From Actinopolyspora alba (GTDB lineage Bacteria > Actinomycetota > Actinomycetes > Mycobacteriales > Pseudonocardiaceae), in contig NZ_FOMZ01000007.1 of assembly GCF_900112765.1 (NCBI RefSeq), positions 186,001-250,000 on the forward strand: a DNA stretch of 64,000 bases. Reading direction: 5' to 3'. Every line of letters begins with the position of its first letter. Position 1 is the stretch's first letter. Below, in pieces: positions 26,541-36,236 of this stretch. Below the pieces are notes generated by a model that was not told where the DNA came from, made no database searches, and saw only the letters and a program-made list of their open reading frames with translations. A program made the translations under genes and the position numbers.

Positions 26541-27467
26541 TCAGCGCGTCAGCAGGGAGCGCAGGAAGAACCCGATGTTGGCCGGGCGTTCGGCCAGCCT
26601 GCGCATGAAGTAGCCGTACCACTCCTCGCCGTAGGGCACGTAAACCCGCAGATTGTGTCCCGCCGCGGCGATGCGGCGCTGCTCGGCGGGCCGGATGCCG
26701 TAGAGCATCTGGAACTCGTAGCTGTCGGCACCACGCCCGTGACGCTGGGCCAGCTCGGTGGCGATGGCGATCATGCGGGGGTCGTGGGTGGCGATCATCG
26801 GGTGCCCCCCGCCCGCCATGAGTGCCCGCATGCAGCGCACGTAGGACCGGTCCACTTCCTGCTTGTCCTGGAAGGCCACCGATGCGGGCTCGGAGTAGGC
26901 CCCCTTGCACAGCCGGACCCTGGAACCCGCCGTGGCCAGGTCCCGGCAGTCCTGCTCGGTGCGGTGCAGGTAGGCCTGCAGGACCGCTCCCACCCAGGGG
27001 AAGTCCACGCGCAGGTCGGACAGCGTCCGCAACGTCATGTCCGTGGTCGTGTGGTCCTCCATGTCCAGGGTGACCGTGGTGCCCACGGCGGCCGCGGACT
27101 CGCAGATCCGCCGGGCGTTGTCCAGCGCGATCTTCTCCCCGTCCGGGGAGAGCTGCTGCCCCACCGCCGAGAGCTTGACCGAGACCTCCGCGCGGTCGGC
27201 CAGCCCGGCGTGGTGCAGCTCCGAGAGCAGCCCCTGGTAAGCCCGCACCGTGTCGTCGGCCCGCGTGGCGTCGGTGGTGTCCTCACCGAGGTGGTCCAGG
27301 GTGACCTGCAGCCCTTCCTCGGCCAGCCGAGCGGTCACCCCGATCGCCTCGCGGGAGTCCGACCCGGCCACGAACCGGTCCACCACCGTCCGGGTGAGTG
27401 GATTGGCCTCCACGAGCCCACGCATCGCACCGGACCGGGCCGCGGTCAGCATCACACTGCGCAGCAT
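26541..27467 (-). CDS. putB: Proline dehydrogenase
   Basis: Monofunctional FAD proline dehydrogenase (308 aa) oxidising proline to pyrroline-5-carboxylate and feeding electrons to quinone. The TIM-barrel motifs VSVKLSAVGQ, TLDMEDHT, QAYLHRTEQD, RLCKGAYSEP and YEFQMLYGI, and the C-terminal RVYVPYGEEWYGYFMRRLAERP with substrate-binding arginines, are all present. The size equals the Gram-positive PutB class; there is no PutA fusion. It starts 30 bp after pruA, in the actinobacterial pruA-putB order, and shares its promoter. Confidence 0.95.
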   Translation of the reverse strand: MLRSVMLTAARSGAMRGLVEANPLTRTVVDRFVAGSDSREAIGVTARLAEEGLQVTLDHLGEDTTDATRADDTVRAYQGLLSELHHAGLADRAEVSVKLSAVGQQLSPDGEKIALDNARRICESAAAVGTTVTLDMEDHTTTDMTLRTLSDLRVDFPWVGAVLQAYLHRTEQDCRDLATAGSRVRLCKGAYSEPASVAFQDKQEVDRSYVRCMRALMAGGGHPMIATHDPRMIAIATELAQRHGRGADSYEFQMLYGIRPAEQRRIAAAGHNLRVYVPYGEEWYGYFMRRLAERPANIGFFLRSLLTR

Positions 27468-27497
27468 CTTTCATCTCCTCGCGGATCGTGGCCGGGC

Positions 27498-29126
<1,629 letters not shown>

Positions 29127-29256
29127 GACCTTACGCCTCCTCGCGCGACGTCGGTGTCGATCGTGGGCCGGACGTGTCGCTACCGGCCCCTCCAATTGCC
29201 GAGGATAGAAGTTCGAGCGCCCGGTCGGCTTGTACGAGCGGCTATCGTTGACGGTG

Positions 29257-30966
29257 ATGGATTGGTCGATCGAACAACCGGTTGCCGATGGGTGGTACTC
29301 GGCGAGTGCGGGTGGCAACGACGAGCAGCCGGGTACCACCGGGGTGGCGCTGCGGCAGCTGTTGATCGCGGTGGGCGAACCGCTGGTCGACGTGCTGGCG
29401 GCCCCGGGCGGGTTCGACGTCGCCGTCCACGACGTGGTCATCCTCGATCCGGAGGAGGCACCGGGAACGGGAGCCGGGGATCTCGTGCTGGTGATCGGTA
29501 CCCGTGGCCGCTCGGCGGTGCCACTGGTGCGGCGGGTGGCCCGTTCCGGTGCCGCGGCCGTGGCGGTCAAGGTCGACGCGGATCAGGACGCCCGTGCGCT
29601 GCGGGAGGCGGCCATCGGCGGCGGTATCGCGCTGCTCGGGGTGCGTCCCGATGTGCGGTGGGAGCAGCTGGAGTCGTTCGCCCGGTCGGCGGTGGAGAAC
29701 GCCCGGCTGACCGGTGAGGCCGACGTCGGGGAGGCGCTGGGGGACCTGTTCTCACTGGCCCAGACCGTGGCGGCGCTGACCGAGGGCATCGTCAGCATCG
29801 AGGACACCGCCAACCGCGTGCTCGCCTATTCGCGCTCCGACGACGAGGTCGACGAACTGCGCAGGCTGTCCATTCTCGGCAGACGCGGTCCCGAGTCCTA
29901 CCTGGCCATGCTGCGGGAGTGGGGGATCTACCAACGGCTGCGCGGTGGGGAGGAGGTCGTCCGGATCGAGCCGCGCCCCGACCTGGGGATTCGGCGACGG
30001 ATGGCAGTGGGCATCCACGCCGGTGCGCAGCCGCTGGGAACCATCTGGGTGCAGGAGGGTGCTCGCGGGCTGAGCGAGCACAGCGACCGGTCGCTGATCG
30101 GTGCGGCACGGGTGGCCGCGCTGCAGTTGATCCGCCAGCGCAGCGAGTCGACCATGGCTCCCCGGTTCCGGGAGAACCTGCTGACCGGTTTGCTGGAGAG
30201 CCGCATCGACGGGAACTCGGCCGCGGCCAACATCGGTGCCGATCCCCGAAAATCCGCCGTGGTGGTGGTACTGACCCTGCGCCCCAGGGAGCACACCGGG
30301 GTGTCCAACCGCTCCGAGATCGAGCTGGAACGCGCCGAGATGACCAGTCTGATCTCGGTGCACGCCGCTTCCTACCGGCGCAGCGCGCTGGTGACCACGA
30401 TCGGTTCCCGGGTGTACGTACTGCTGCCCGATCTGCCGGACCGGCACGCCGAATCGGCGGTTTCCGGACTGGCCCAGGAGATCGTCACCGCGGCGCGGGG
30501 CCAGCTCCGCTCCGGTGTCCAGGCCGGCATCGGTTCGGTCGTCGCCACGCTGGACGACGTTCCGGTCTCCCGCATCGAGGCCGACCGCATCCTCGACGCG
30601 CTCGGGCACGACCACACCGCCGAGGTCGCCACCATCGACGACGTCCGTTCCCGGGTGCTGCTCAGCGAGGTGCTGACGATGCTGCGGGACAACGAGCGGG
30701 TACGCGATCCCAGGCTGGCGACCCTGCGCGCCCACGACGCGGACAACGGCACCGAGTTCGCCCGCTCGCTGCTGTGCTACCTGGAGTTCTTCGGCGATGT
30801 CCGAGGTGCCAGTCTGTCGCTGCACGTGCACCCGAACACGTTGCGCCACCGTGTCCGACGGGCCGCCGAGATCAGCGGCATCGACCTCGACGATGCCGCG
30901 GAACGGCTGAGTGTTCAGCTGCAACTGTCGCTGTTCCGGCAAACCGAGTCCCGGCCACGGGGCTGA
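29257..30966 (+). CDS. PucR/CdaR-family regulator of proline catabolism
   Basis: Transcription factor of 569 aa. Residues 40-160 resemble the PucR N-terminal ligand domain (VHDVVILDPEE, LVLVIGTRGRSAV). The middle, about residues 170-330, is a GAF-like sensor (VSIEDTANRVLAYSRSDDEVDELR). The C-terminal residues 500-560 hold the PucR helix-turn-helix: CYLEFFGDVRGASLSLHVHPNTLRHRVRR. It is divergent from pruA-putB, the position of the proline-responsive activator PruR/PutR in other actinobacteria. ATG 29257 is used because upstream codons lack family similarity. Binding of proline is inference. Confidence 0.88.
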   Translation: MDWSIEQPVADGWYSASAGGNDEQPGTTGVALRQLLIAVGEPLVDVLAAPGGFDVAVHDVVILDPEEAPGTGAGDLVLVIGTRGRSAVPLVRRVARSGAAAVAVKVDADQDARALREAAIGGGIALLGVRPDVRWEQLESFARSAVENARLTGEADVGEALGDLFSLAQTVAALTEGIVSIEDTANRVLAYSRSDDEVDELRRLSILGRRGPESYLAMLREWGIYQRLRGGEEVVRIEPRPDLGIRRRMAVGIHAGAQPLGTIWVQEGARGLSEHSDRSLIGAARVAALQLIRQRSESTMAPRFRENLLTGLLESRIDGNSAAANIGADPRKSAVVVVLTLRPREHTGVSNRSEIELERAEMTSLISVHAASYRRSALVTTIGSRVYVLLPDLPDRHAESAVSGLAQEIVTAARGQLRSGVQAGIGSVVATLDDVPVSRIEADRILDALGHDHTAEVATIDDVRSRVLLSEVLTMLRDNERVRDPRLATLRAHDADNGTEFARSLLCYLEFFGDVRGASLSLHVHPNTLRHRVRRAAEISGIDLDDAAERLSVQLQLSLFRQTESRPRG

Positions 30967-31243
30967 GCGGGCCGCGCCCGCCCCGCTCGGCGTTCCGAGT
31001 TCCCGGTCGGTGATGGGTGAGGTGGCCACGGCGCGAAACCACCGTGACGATTCCGGGGCGCGGTCGTTGAGCTATTGATGTTTCCCGATCGAAACGTTGA
31101 CCGGGCGTGTGCTCCCCGGGCGCGTCCGGTGCCGCACCGACCGCTCGTGCGGTCGTATCCGCCGCGCGACCCGTCCGGTGAGCCGATCGGCGAACCTCTT
31201 CGAACGTCCGAGCAGTCCTGGTGGGGCGGAGAGTGAGAGATCG

Positions 31244-31693
31244 ATGACTGATTACCGCAAGGTGGTCGTCGGAACCGACGGATCGTCCCCTTCGATGCAC
31301 GCCGTCCGGCGCGCGGCGCGGTTGGCGGGTGACTCCGCCGAACTGGTGATCGTCTGCGCGTACTATCCCAACAGCAGGCGCGACGTGGAGCGCGCGCAGG
31401 ACGAGATGGGGCAGGAGGCCTTCCAGGTGGTCGGTTCCGCGCCCGCCGAGGACAGTCTGCGTGATGCCACCGATCACGCCCGTTCCGCCGGAGCGGGCAG
31501 TGTCGATACCGTGTCCGTGTTGGGACCGCCCATCGACTCGCTGATCGAGACCGCCGAAAGTCACTCGGCCGATCTGCTGGTGGTCGGCAGTCGCGGTCTG
31601 AACACGCTGAAAGGACGAATCCTGGGATCGGTGCCCTCGGAGGTATCCCGACGTTCGGAGTGCGATGTGCTCGTCGTTCGAACCACACGATGA
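31244..31693 (+). CDS. Universal stress protein (UspA family)
   Basis: Single-domain USP of 149 aa. KVVVGTDGSSPSMHAV opens the fold, and VVGSRGLNTLKGRILGSVPSEV matches the ATP-binding G-x2-G-x9-G-S pattern of nucleotide-binding USPs. A GAGTGAGAG-type purine run precedes the ATG. Its 3' end overlaps the adenylate cyclase gene by 29 bp in another frame, implying translational coupling. USPs of this class often act in dormancy and can bind cAMP or ATP, so the pairing with a cyclase is suggestive. Confidence 0.9.
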   Translation: MTDYRKVVVGTDGSSPSMHAVRRAARLAGDSAELVIVCAYYPNSRRDVERAQDEMGQEAFQVVGSAPAEDSLRDATDHARSAGAGSVDTVSVLGPPIDSLIETAESHSADLLVVGSRGLNTLKGRILGSVPSEVSRRSECDVLVVRTTR

Positions 31694-32651
31694 TTTGGTG
31701 GCGCCGGACAATCCGGTTGAGCGGGCGTTGCTCGGCGGTGAGCCCCGCTACCGCAAGGCCGACGTGGCCCGGTTGGCCGGCGTCGAACTCGCCAGGGCCG
31801 AGCGGCTCTGGCAGGCGATGGGCTTCGCGCACGTCGCTCCCGAAGCCGTGGTGTTCACCGATTTCGACGTCGACGCCATGCGAACGGTGGACAAGCTCGT
31901 ATCGGCCGAGGTGATTCCGCCGGAGCTGGAGACCGCGGTCGCGCGTTCACTGGCCCAGACCATGTCGCGGTTGGCCGAGTGGCAGCTGGGGATCTTCAAG
32001 GCCGTGCTCGGCGACACCTTCGCCACCGACATCGAAACCACCGCCGAGGTCGCCGAGGCGATCCTTCCGGTGATGGAGAACCTGCAGGGCTACGTCTGGC
32101 GCAGGCACCTCTCCGCCATCGCCGCACGGGAACTCGACGAGGCAGACACCGGGCCGGAAGAACCGACCGTGGTGGTGGGCTTCGCCGACATCGTGGGCTA
32201 CACCCGGTTGGTGCGCGACTACAGCGAACGCGAACTGGCGCGGCTGATCGACGACTTCGAGGACCTGGTCACCAGGGTGATCGCCGAGAACCACGGTCGA
32301 ATCGTCAAGACCGTGGGCGACGAGGTGCTGTTCGTGGCGGACACGGTTCGTGACGGGGCGGAGATAGCGCTCTCGCTCAACGAGAACGTCGCGCGGGAAC
32401 CCGACCTGCCGCCGTTGCGGATCGGCCTGGCTCACGGCACGGTGCTGGCCCGGTTCGGTGACGTCTACGGCTCCACCGTCAACATCGCGAGCAGGCTGAC
32501 CACGTTGGCCAGGCCCTCGTCGGTGCTGGTGGACCGCGAGTGCGCGGCGGGATTGCGCTCCGAGTCGGATTTCGTGCTGACCTCGCTCGGGCCGAACAAG
32601 GTCTCCGGTTTCCGTGGCCTGCGGGCCTGGGCGCTGCGTCGTTCCGAGTGA
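31665..32651 (+). CDS. Class III adenylate cyclase, Rv1264-like
   Basis: Soluble adenylate cyclase (328 aa). Residues 20-140 resemble the Ad_Cy_reg domain, the autoinhibitory pH-sensing module of Mycobacterium tuberculosis Rv1264 (R-K-A-D-V-A-R-L-A-G-V then WQAMGFA and VFTDFDVDAM). The catalytic domain has FADIVGYTRL and TVGDEVLF, with both metal-binding aspartates, then VYGSTVNIASRL with the transition-state Asn/Arg pair. All key residues are kept, so it should make cAMP. ATG 31665 lies inside the usp gene; TTG 31695 or GTG 31698 just after the usp stop are alternatives that keep both domains. Confidence 0.88.
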   Translation: MCSSFEPHDDLVAPDNPVERALLGGEPRYRKADVARLAGVELARAERLWQAMGFAHVAPEAVVFTDFDVDAMRTVDKLVSAEVIPPELETAVARSLAQTMSRLAEWQLGIFKAVLGDTFATDIETTAEVAEAILPVMENLQGYVWRRHLSAIAARELDEADTGPEEPTVVVGFADIVGYTRLVRDYSERELARLIDDFEDLVTRVIAENHGRIVKTVGDEVLFVADTVRDGAEIALSLNENVAREPDLPPLRIGLAHGTVLARFGDVYGSTVNIASRLTTLARPSSVLVDRECAAGLRSESDFVLTSLGPNKVSGFRGLRAWALRRSE

Positions 32652-32768
32652 TGTCGGGACAGGGCCTGGTGCCCCCGGAGTAGTACCGCATGGACGGTTT
32701 GCGTATTCTCGGACGTTTCTCGCGAATCGGGATGCCCGTACCGGCGGTGCGGCTTAGAGTCGTAGATC

Positions 32769-34154
32769 ATGGAGAGCGATCCGCCCGCCGCATCCGATCG
32801 TGTCGAACACTCCGACGAAGTCGCCGCGCTGGCCGCGCGCTACGGCCGCATCCCCGCGTCCGAACGGGTCCGACTGGCCAAGTCCACCTCGAATCTGTTC
32901 CGGTTCCGCGCGCCGGTCAGTGGCGGCGGGCTCGACGTCACCGGCCTGGACAGGGTGCTTCGGGTGGATCCGCACCGGCGGGTCGCCGACGTCCAGGGCA
33001 TGACCACCTTCGAGGACCTGGTCGCCGCGACGCTGCCGTACGGGCTGATGCCGCTGGTCGTGCCGCAGTTGAAGACGATCACCATCGGCGGTGCCGTGGC
33101 GGGGCTGGGGATCGAGGCGTCGTCGTTCCGCAACGGGCTGCCGCACGAATCCGTGCTGGAGATGGAGATCCTCACCGGTGACGGCAGCGTCGTGCTGGCG
33201 CGGCCCGACAACGAGCACGCCGAGCTGTTCCGCGGTTTTCCGAACTCCTACGGCTCGCTCGGCTACGCGCTGCGGCTGCTGATCGAACTCCAGCCGGTGC
33301 GGGACTACGTGCGGCTGCGGCACGTACCTTTCGACTCCACAGCGGCCTGCGCCGAGGCGATCGAGCGCATCGGCCGTTCGGGAAACTGGAACGAGCAGCG
33401 GGTGGACTTTCTGGACGGCACCGTGTTCGGCGCGAACGAGCTGTATCTGACGCTGGGCACCTTCACCTCGCGAGCGCCCTACACCAGCGACTACACCGGT
33501 AACCGGATCTACTACCGCTCGATTCGCGCCCGCGAGGTGGATCACCTGCGTACGCACGACTACCTGTGGCGCTGGGACACCGACTGGTTCTGGTGCTCCC
33601 GCGCGTTCGGCGCGCAACACCCCGCGATCCGCCCGTTCTGGCCACGCCGGTTGCTGCGGTCGGACGTCTACCGCAGGCTCGTGTCCCTCGACCAGCGCCA
33701 CGGGCTGTCCGAACGGTTCTACCGGCTGCGCGGCCGCCCCAGCCGTGAACCGGTGATTCAGGACGTCGAGATCCCGCTCGACCGGTTGGCCGAGTTCCTG
33801 GAGTTCTTCCACCGCGAGATCGGCATCAGTCCGGTGTGGTTGTGTCCGGTGCGGCTGCGCGACAGCCAGGGCTGGCCGCTCTACCCCATGGACCCGGCGA
33901 CGCTCTACGTCAACGTCGGGTTCTGGGCCACGGTGCCGCTGGGGGAGGGGCAATCCGTCGGCACGCACAACCGGGCCATCGAGGCCGAGGTGAGTGAGCT
34001 CGACGGGCACAAGTCGCTGTACTCGACCGCGTACTACGAGCCCGAGGAGTTCTGGCGCCGTTACGACGGAGCCACGTACCAGCGGTTGAAACAGCGCTAC
34101 GACGAGGCGGGCAAATTGCCCGATCTCTACGACAAGTGTGTGCTGGGAACCTGA
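32769..34154 (+). CDS. tmsA: FAD-binding oxidoreductase for 10-methyl fatty acid synthesis
   Basis: FAD_binding_4 (DIMINUTO/DWARF1-like) protein of 461 aa, orthologous in arrangement to Rv3719 (BfaA/TmsA). This enzyme reduces the 10-methylene group, made by the neighbouring methyltransferase on oleoyl phospholipid, to 10-methylstearate (tuberculostearic acid). Visible: DVQGMTTFEDLVAATLPYGLMPLV and TIGGAVAGLGIEASSFRNG in the FAD domain, then the C-terminal WRRYDGATYQRLKQRYDEAG, typical of the DWARF1 branch. It is followed after 75 bp by the methyltransferase. Acts at the membrane face without own membrane helices. Confidence 0.85.
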   Translation: MESDPPAASDRVEHSDEVAALAARYGRIPASERVRLAKSTSNLFRFRAPVSGGGLDVTGLDRVLRVDPHRRVADVQGMTTFEDLVAATLPYGLMPLVVPQLKTITIGGAVAGLGIEASSFRNGLPHESVLEMEILTGDGSVVLARPDNEHAELFRGFPNSYGSLGYALRLLIELQPVRDYVRLRHVPFDSTAACAEAIERIGRSGNWNEQRVDFLDGTVFGANELYLTLGTFTSRAPYTSDYTGNRIYYRSIRAREVDHLRTHDYLWRWDTDWFWCSRAFGAQHPAIRPFWPRRLLRSDVYRRLVSLDQRHGLSERFYRLRGRPSREPVIQDVEIPLDRLAEFLEFFHREIGISPVWLCPVRLRDSQGWPLYPMDPATLYVNVGFWATVPLGEGQSVGTHNRAIEAEVSELDGHKSLYSTAYYEPEEFWRRYDGATYQRLKQRYDEAGKLPDLYDKCVLGT

Positions 34155-34229
34155 GCGCGCTCGGTTTCCCCCACGACTACCGGTCCGGGGGCCGGTCGTC
34201 GTTGTCAGGTCGATATGGAGGGTTCGACA

Positions 34230-35462
34230 ATGGCATTGGCAGCCGTGTTCGCACGTCTGTTCGGTGAGGATCTGCCGATCGAGTTCCGCGCCTACGACGG
34301 CAGCCGGAGCGGCCCTTCCGGCTGCTCATCGGCCATAGTCGTCAATTCTCCGCTGGCACTGGCACACCTGGCCACGGCCCCGGGGGAACTGGGACTGGCG
34401 CGGGCCTACATCAACGGCCACATCGAAGTGCAGGGCGACATGTACACCGCCCTGGCCGCGTTTCCGTCCGTCGTGATGTCCGACGTTCCCTGGAAGCTGC
34501 GTGCCGAGCTGGCGGTGAGGCTCGCGGGCTACCGCTTCTGGTGGCCCGTTCGGCCGCCGGAGCAGGAGAACCGTGCTCGCGGCGGCAGGAGACACTCCAA
34601 ACGCAGGGACAGCGAAAGCGTCTCGTACCACTACGACGTGTCGAACCTGTTCTACGAGTGGGTGCTCGGCTCCTCGATGACCTACACCTGCGCGGTGTTC
34701 GAGCGAGCCGACGCGAGTCTGGAGCGGGCGCAGTACACCAAGCACGATCTCGTCGCCCGCAAGCTCGGACTCGAACCGGGCATGCGGCTGCTGGACATCG
34801 GCGCGGGCTGGGGCGGAATGGTGCTGCACGCGGCCGAGCACTACGGGGTGCGCGCCATCGGGGTCACGCTCTCGCGTTCCCAGGCCGAGTGGGCGCAGCG
34901 GCTCATCGCCGACCGGGGACTGGGCGAGTTGGCCGAGGTCCGCTACCAGGACTACCGAGACGTGCCGGAATCCGGCTTCGACGCGGTGAGCTCGATCGGG
35001 CTAACCGAGCACATCGGGCGGGAGCAGCTGCCGGACTACTTCAGCTTTCTGCGGGAGAAACTGCGCCCCGGTGGGAGGCTGCTCAACCACTGCATCACCC
35101 GTCCCGACGGTTCCTACCCGGCCAAGGCGGGCAAGTTCATCAGCCGCTACGTCTTCCCCGACGGTGAGCTGGAGCCGCCGGGCGAGCTCATGTCCCGGAT
35201 GCACGACCACGGTCTGGAGGTGCGGCACGAGGAGAACCTGCGCGAGCACTACGCGCTGACGCTGGCGGGTTGGTGCGCGAACCTGGAGCGCAACTGGCGT
35301 AAGGCCGTGGCCGAGGTGGGGCACGCCCGAGCCAGGGTGTGGCGGCTGTACATGGCGGCCTCCCGGCTGGCCTTCGAGAGCAACGAGATCCAGCTGCACC
35401 AGATGCTGGGAGTGCGTTCGGAGGGCGGGATCAGCCCCATGCCGCTGCGTCCGGACTGGTGA
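34230..35462 (+). CDS. tmsB: SAM-dependent fatty acyl methyltransferase (CFA synthase family)
   Basis: Cyclopropane-fatty-acid-synthase-family enzyme of 410 aa, matching BfaB/TmsB (Rv3720 position). It transfers a methylene group from SAM to C10 of oleate in phospholipids. YHYDVSNLFYEWVLG is the family motif, MTYTCAVFE the conserved Tyr/Cys segment, LDIGAGWGG the SAM site, and SIGLTEHIG the Glu-His active-site segment. An N-terminal domain (residues 1-120) precedes the methyltransferase core. ATG 34230 is preferred to 34215, because the latter's codon is part of the TGGAGGG ribosome binding site. Predicts tuberculostearic acid in the lipids. Confidence 0.87.
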   Translation: MALAAVFARLFGEDLPIEFRAYDGSRSGPSGCSSAIVVNSPLALAHLATAPGELGLARAYINGHIEVQGDMYTALAAFPSVVMSDVPWKLRAELAVRLAGYRFWWPVRPPEQENRARGGRRHSKRRDSESVSYHYDVSNLFYEWVLGSSMTYTCAVFERADASLERAQYTKHDLVARKLGLEPGMRLLDIGAGWGGMVLHAAEHYGVRAIGVTLSRSQAEWAQRLIADRGLGELAEVRYQDYRDVPESGFDAVSSIGLTEHIGREQLPDYFSFLREKLRPGGRLLNHCITRPDGSYPAKAGKFISRYVFPDGELEPPGELMSRMHDHGLEVRHEENLREHYALTLAGWCANLERNWRKAVAEVGHARARVWRLYMAASRLAFESNEIQLHQMLGVRSEGGISPMPLRPDW

Positions 35463-35663
35463 GCCGGGTTCTCGCTCGACTGGGTTCGCTCTGCCGGGTT
35501 CGCTCGACGGACCCCACCGGCTCCCAACGCCGAGGCTGAGAAGGTACGGCGGAGCAGTCCGCGCCCCGGTTCCTCGTGAGACGAGTTTCGGACGGCCGGA
35601 TCGCTCGGAAGGGGGGGGTGGTGCTGGAAGTGCCGATCGCTCTCGCGTGGTTCCGCTCACTCG

Positions 35664-35686
35664 AAGTGGAATCCAGGATTCGTATT
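35664..35686. promoter_or_regulatory. Candidate NsrR operator before nsrR
   Basis: Two 11-bp arms, AAGTGGAATCC and GGATTCGTATT, around a single central A. The arms are inverted copies with nine of eleven positions matching, the 11-1-11 layout described for actinobacterial NsrR sites. It ends 16 bp before the nsrR ATG, so it covers the promoter and implies autorepression. Confidence 0.65.
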
Positions 35687-35702
35687 TGGTTAGTCTCCAG
35701 CC

Positions 35703-36143
35703 ATGCGACTGACCAAGAGCACCGACCTCGCATTGCGCGTCGTGATGCGGCTGGCGGTGCTGGAGGAGACGACGCCGACCACTCGTGAGGTGGCCGCCGC
35801 CGTCGCCGTTCCGTACAGTCACGCGGCGAAGGTTGTCACTCGGCTGCAGCGTCTCGGTTTGGTGGAGGCGCGTCGTGGCCGAGGTGGAGGGCTGTGGCTC
35901 ACAGTGACAGGTCGGTCCGCCTCGGTCGGGTGGCTCCTGCGGGAGCTGGAGGGGGCGGGGGACGTGGTCGGTTGCGAGGAGGACCCGCCCTGTCCGTTGC
36001 GGGATGCGTGTCGGTTGCGCACAGCGTTGCGGGACGCGCAGGAAGCCTTTTTCGCCTCTTTGGACCCGATCGCCGTCGAGGATCTCGTCACCGCCCCGGC
36101 GGGTCCGGTCCTGTTGAGCCTGTCCGCGCGGTCGACCGACTGA
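35703..36143 (+). CDS. nsrR: NsrR-type Rrf2 regulator, iron-sulfur NO sensor
   Basis: Rrf2-family repressor of 146 aa. Residues 1-70 hold the winged helix (TREVAAAVAVPYSHAAKVVTRLQRLGLVEARRGRGGG). Cys91, Cys97 and Cys103 in the segment around EDPPCPLRDAC bind a 4Fe-4S cluster that nitric oxide destroys, releasing DNA; the spacing equals Streptomyces coelicolor NsrR. The flavohemoprotein hmp follows after 93 bp on the same strand. Both genes have candidate NsrR sites, so the unit is a self-controlled NO detoxification switch. Confidence 0.93.
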   Translation: MRLTKSTDLALRVVMRLAVLEETTPTTREVAAAVAVPYSHAAKVVTRLQRLGLVEARRGRGGGLWLTVTGRSASVGWLLRELEGAGDVVGCEEDPPCPLRDACRLRTALRDAQEAFFASLDPIAVEDLVTAPAGPVLLSLSARSTD

Positions 36144-36202
36144 TCGCCCCGTGAACGAGCCCGGTGCTGATACGTACCGGGGTGCGGCTTCGCATGCAGT
36201 CA

Positions 36203-36225
36203 AATACGAATCTGAGATGAAAATT
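36203..36225. promoter_or_regulatory. Candidate NsrR operator before hmp
   Basis: AATACGAATCT and AGATGAAAATT around a central G, seven of eleven arm positions inverted-symmetric. The left arm is almost the same as the stronger arm of the site before nsrR (AATACGAATCC as read on the other strand). It ends 11 bp before the hmp ATG. Confidence 0.6.
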
Positions 36226-36236
36226 CGAGGTTCGCG

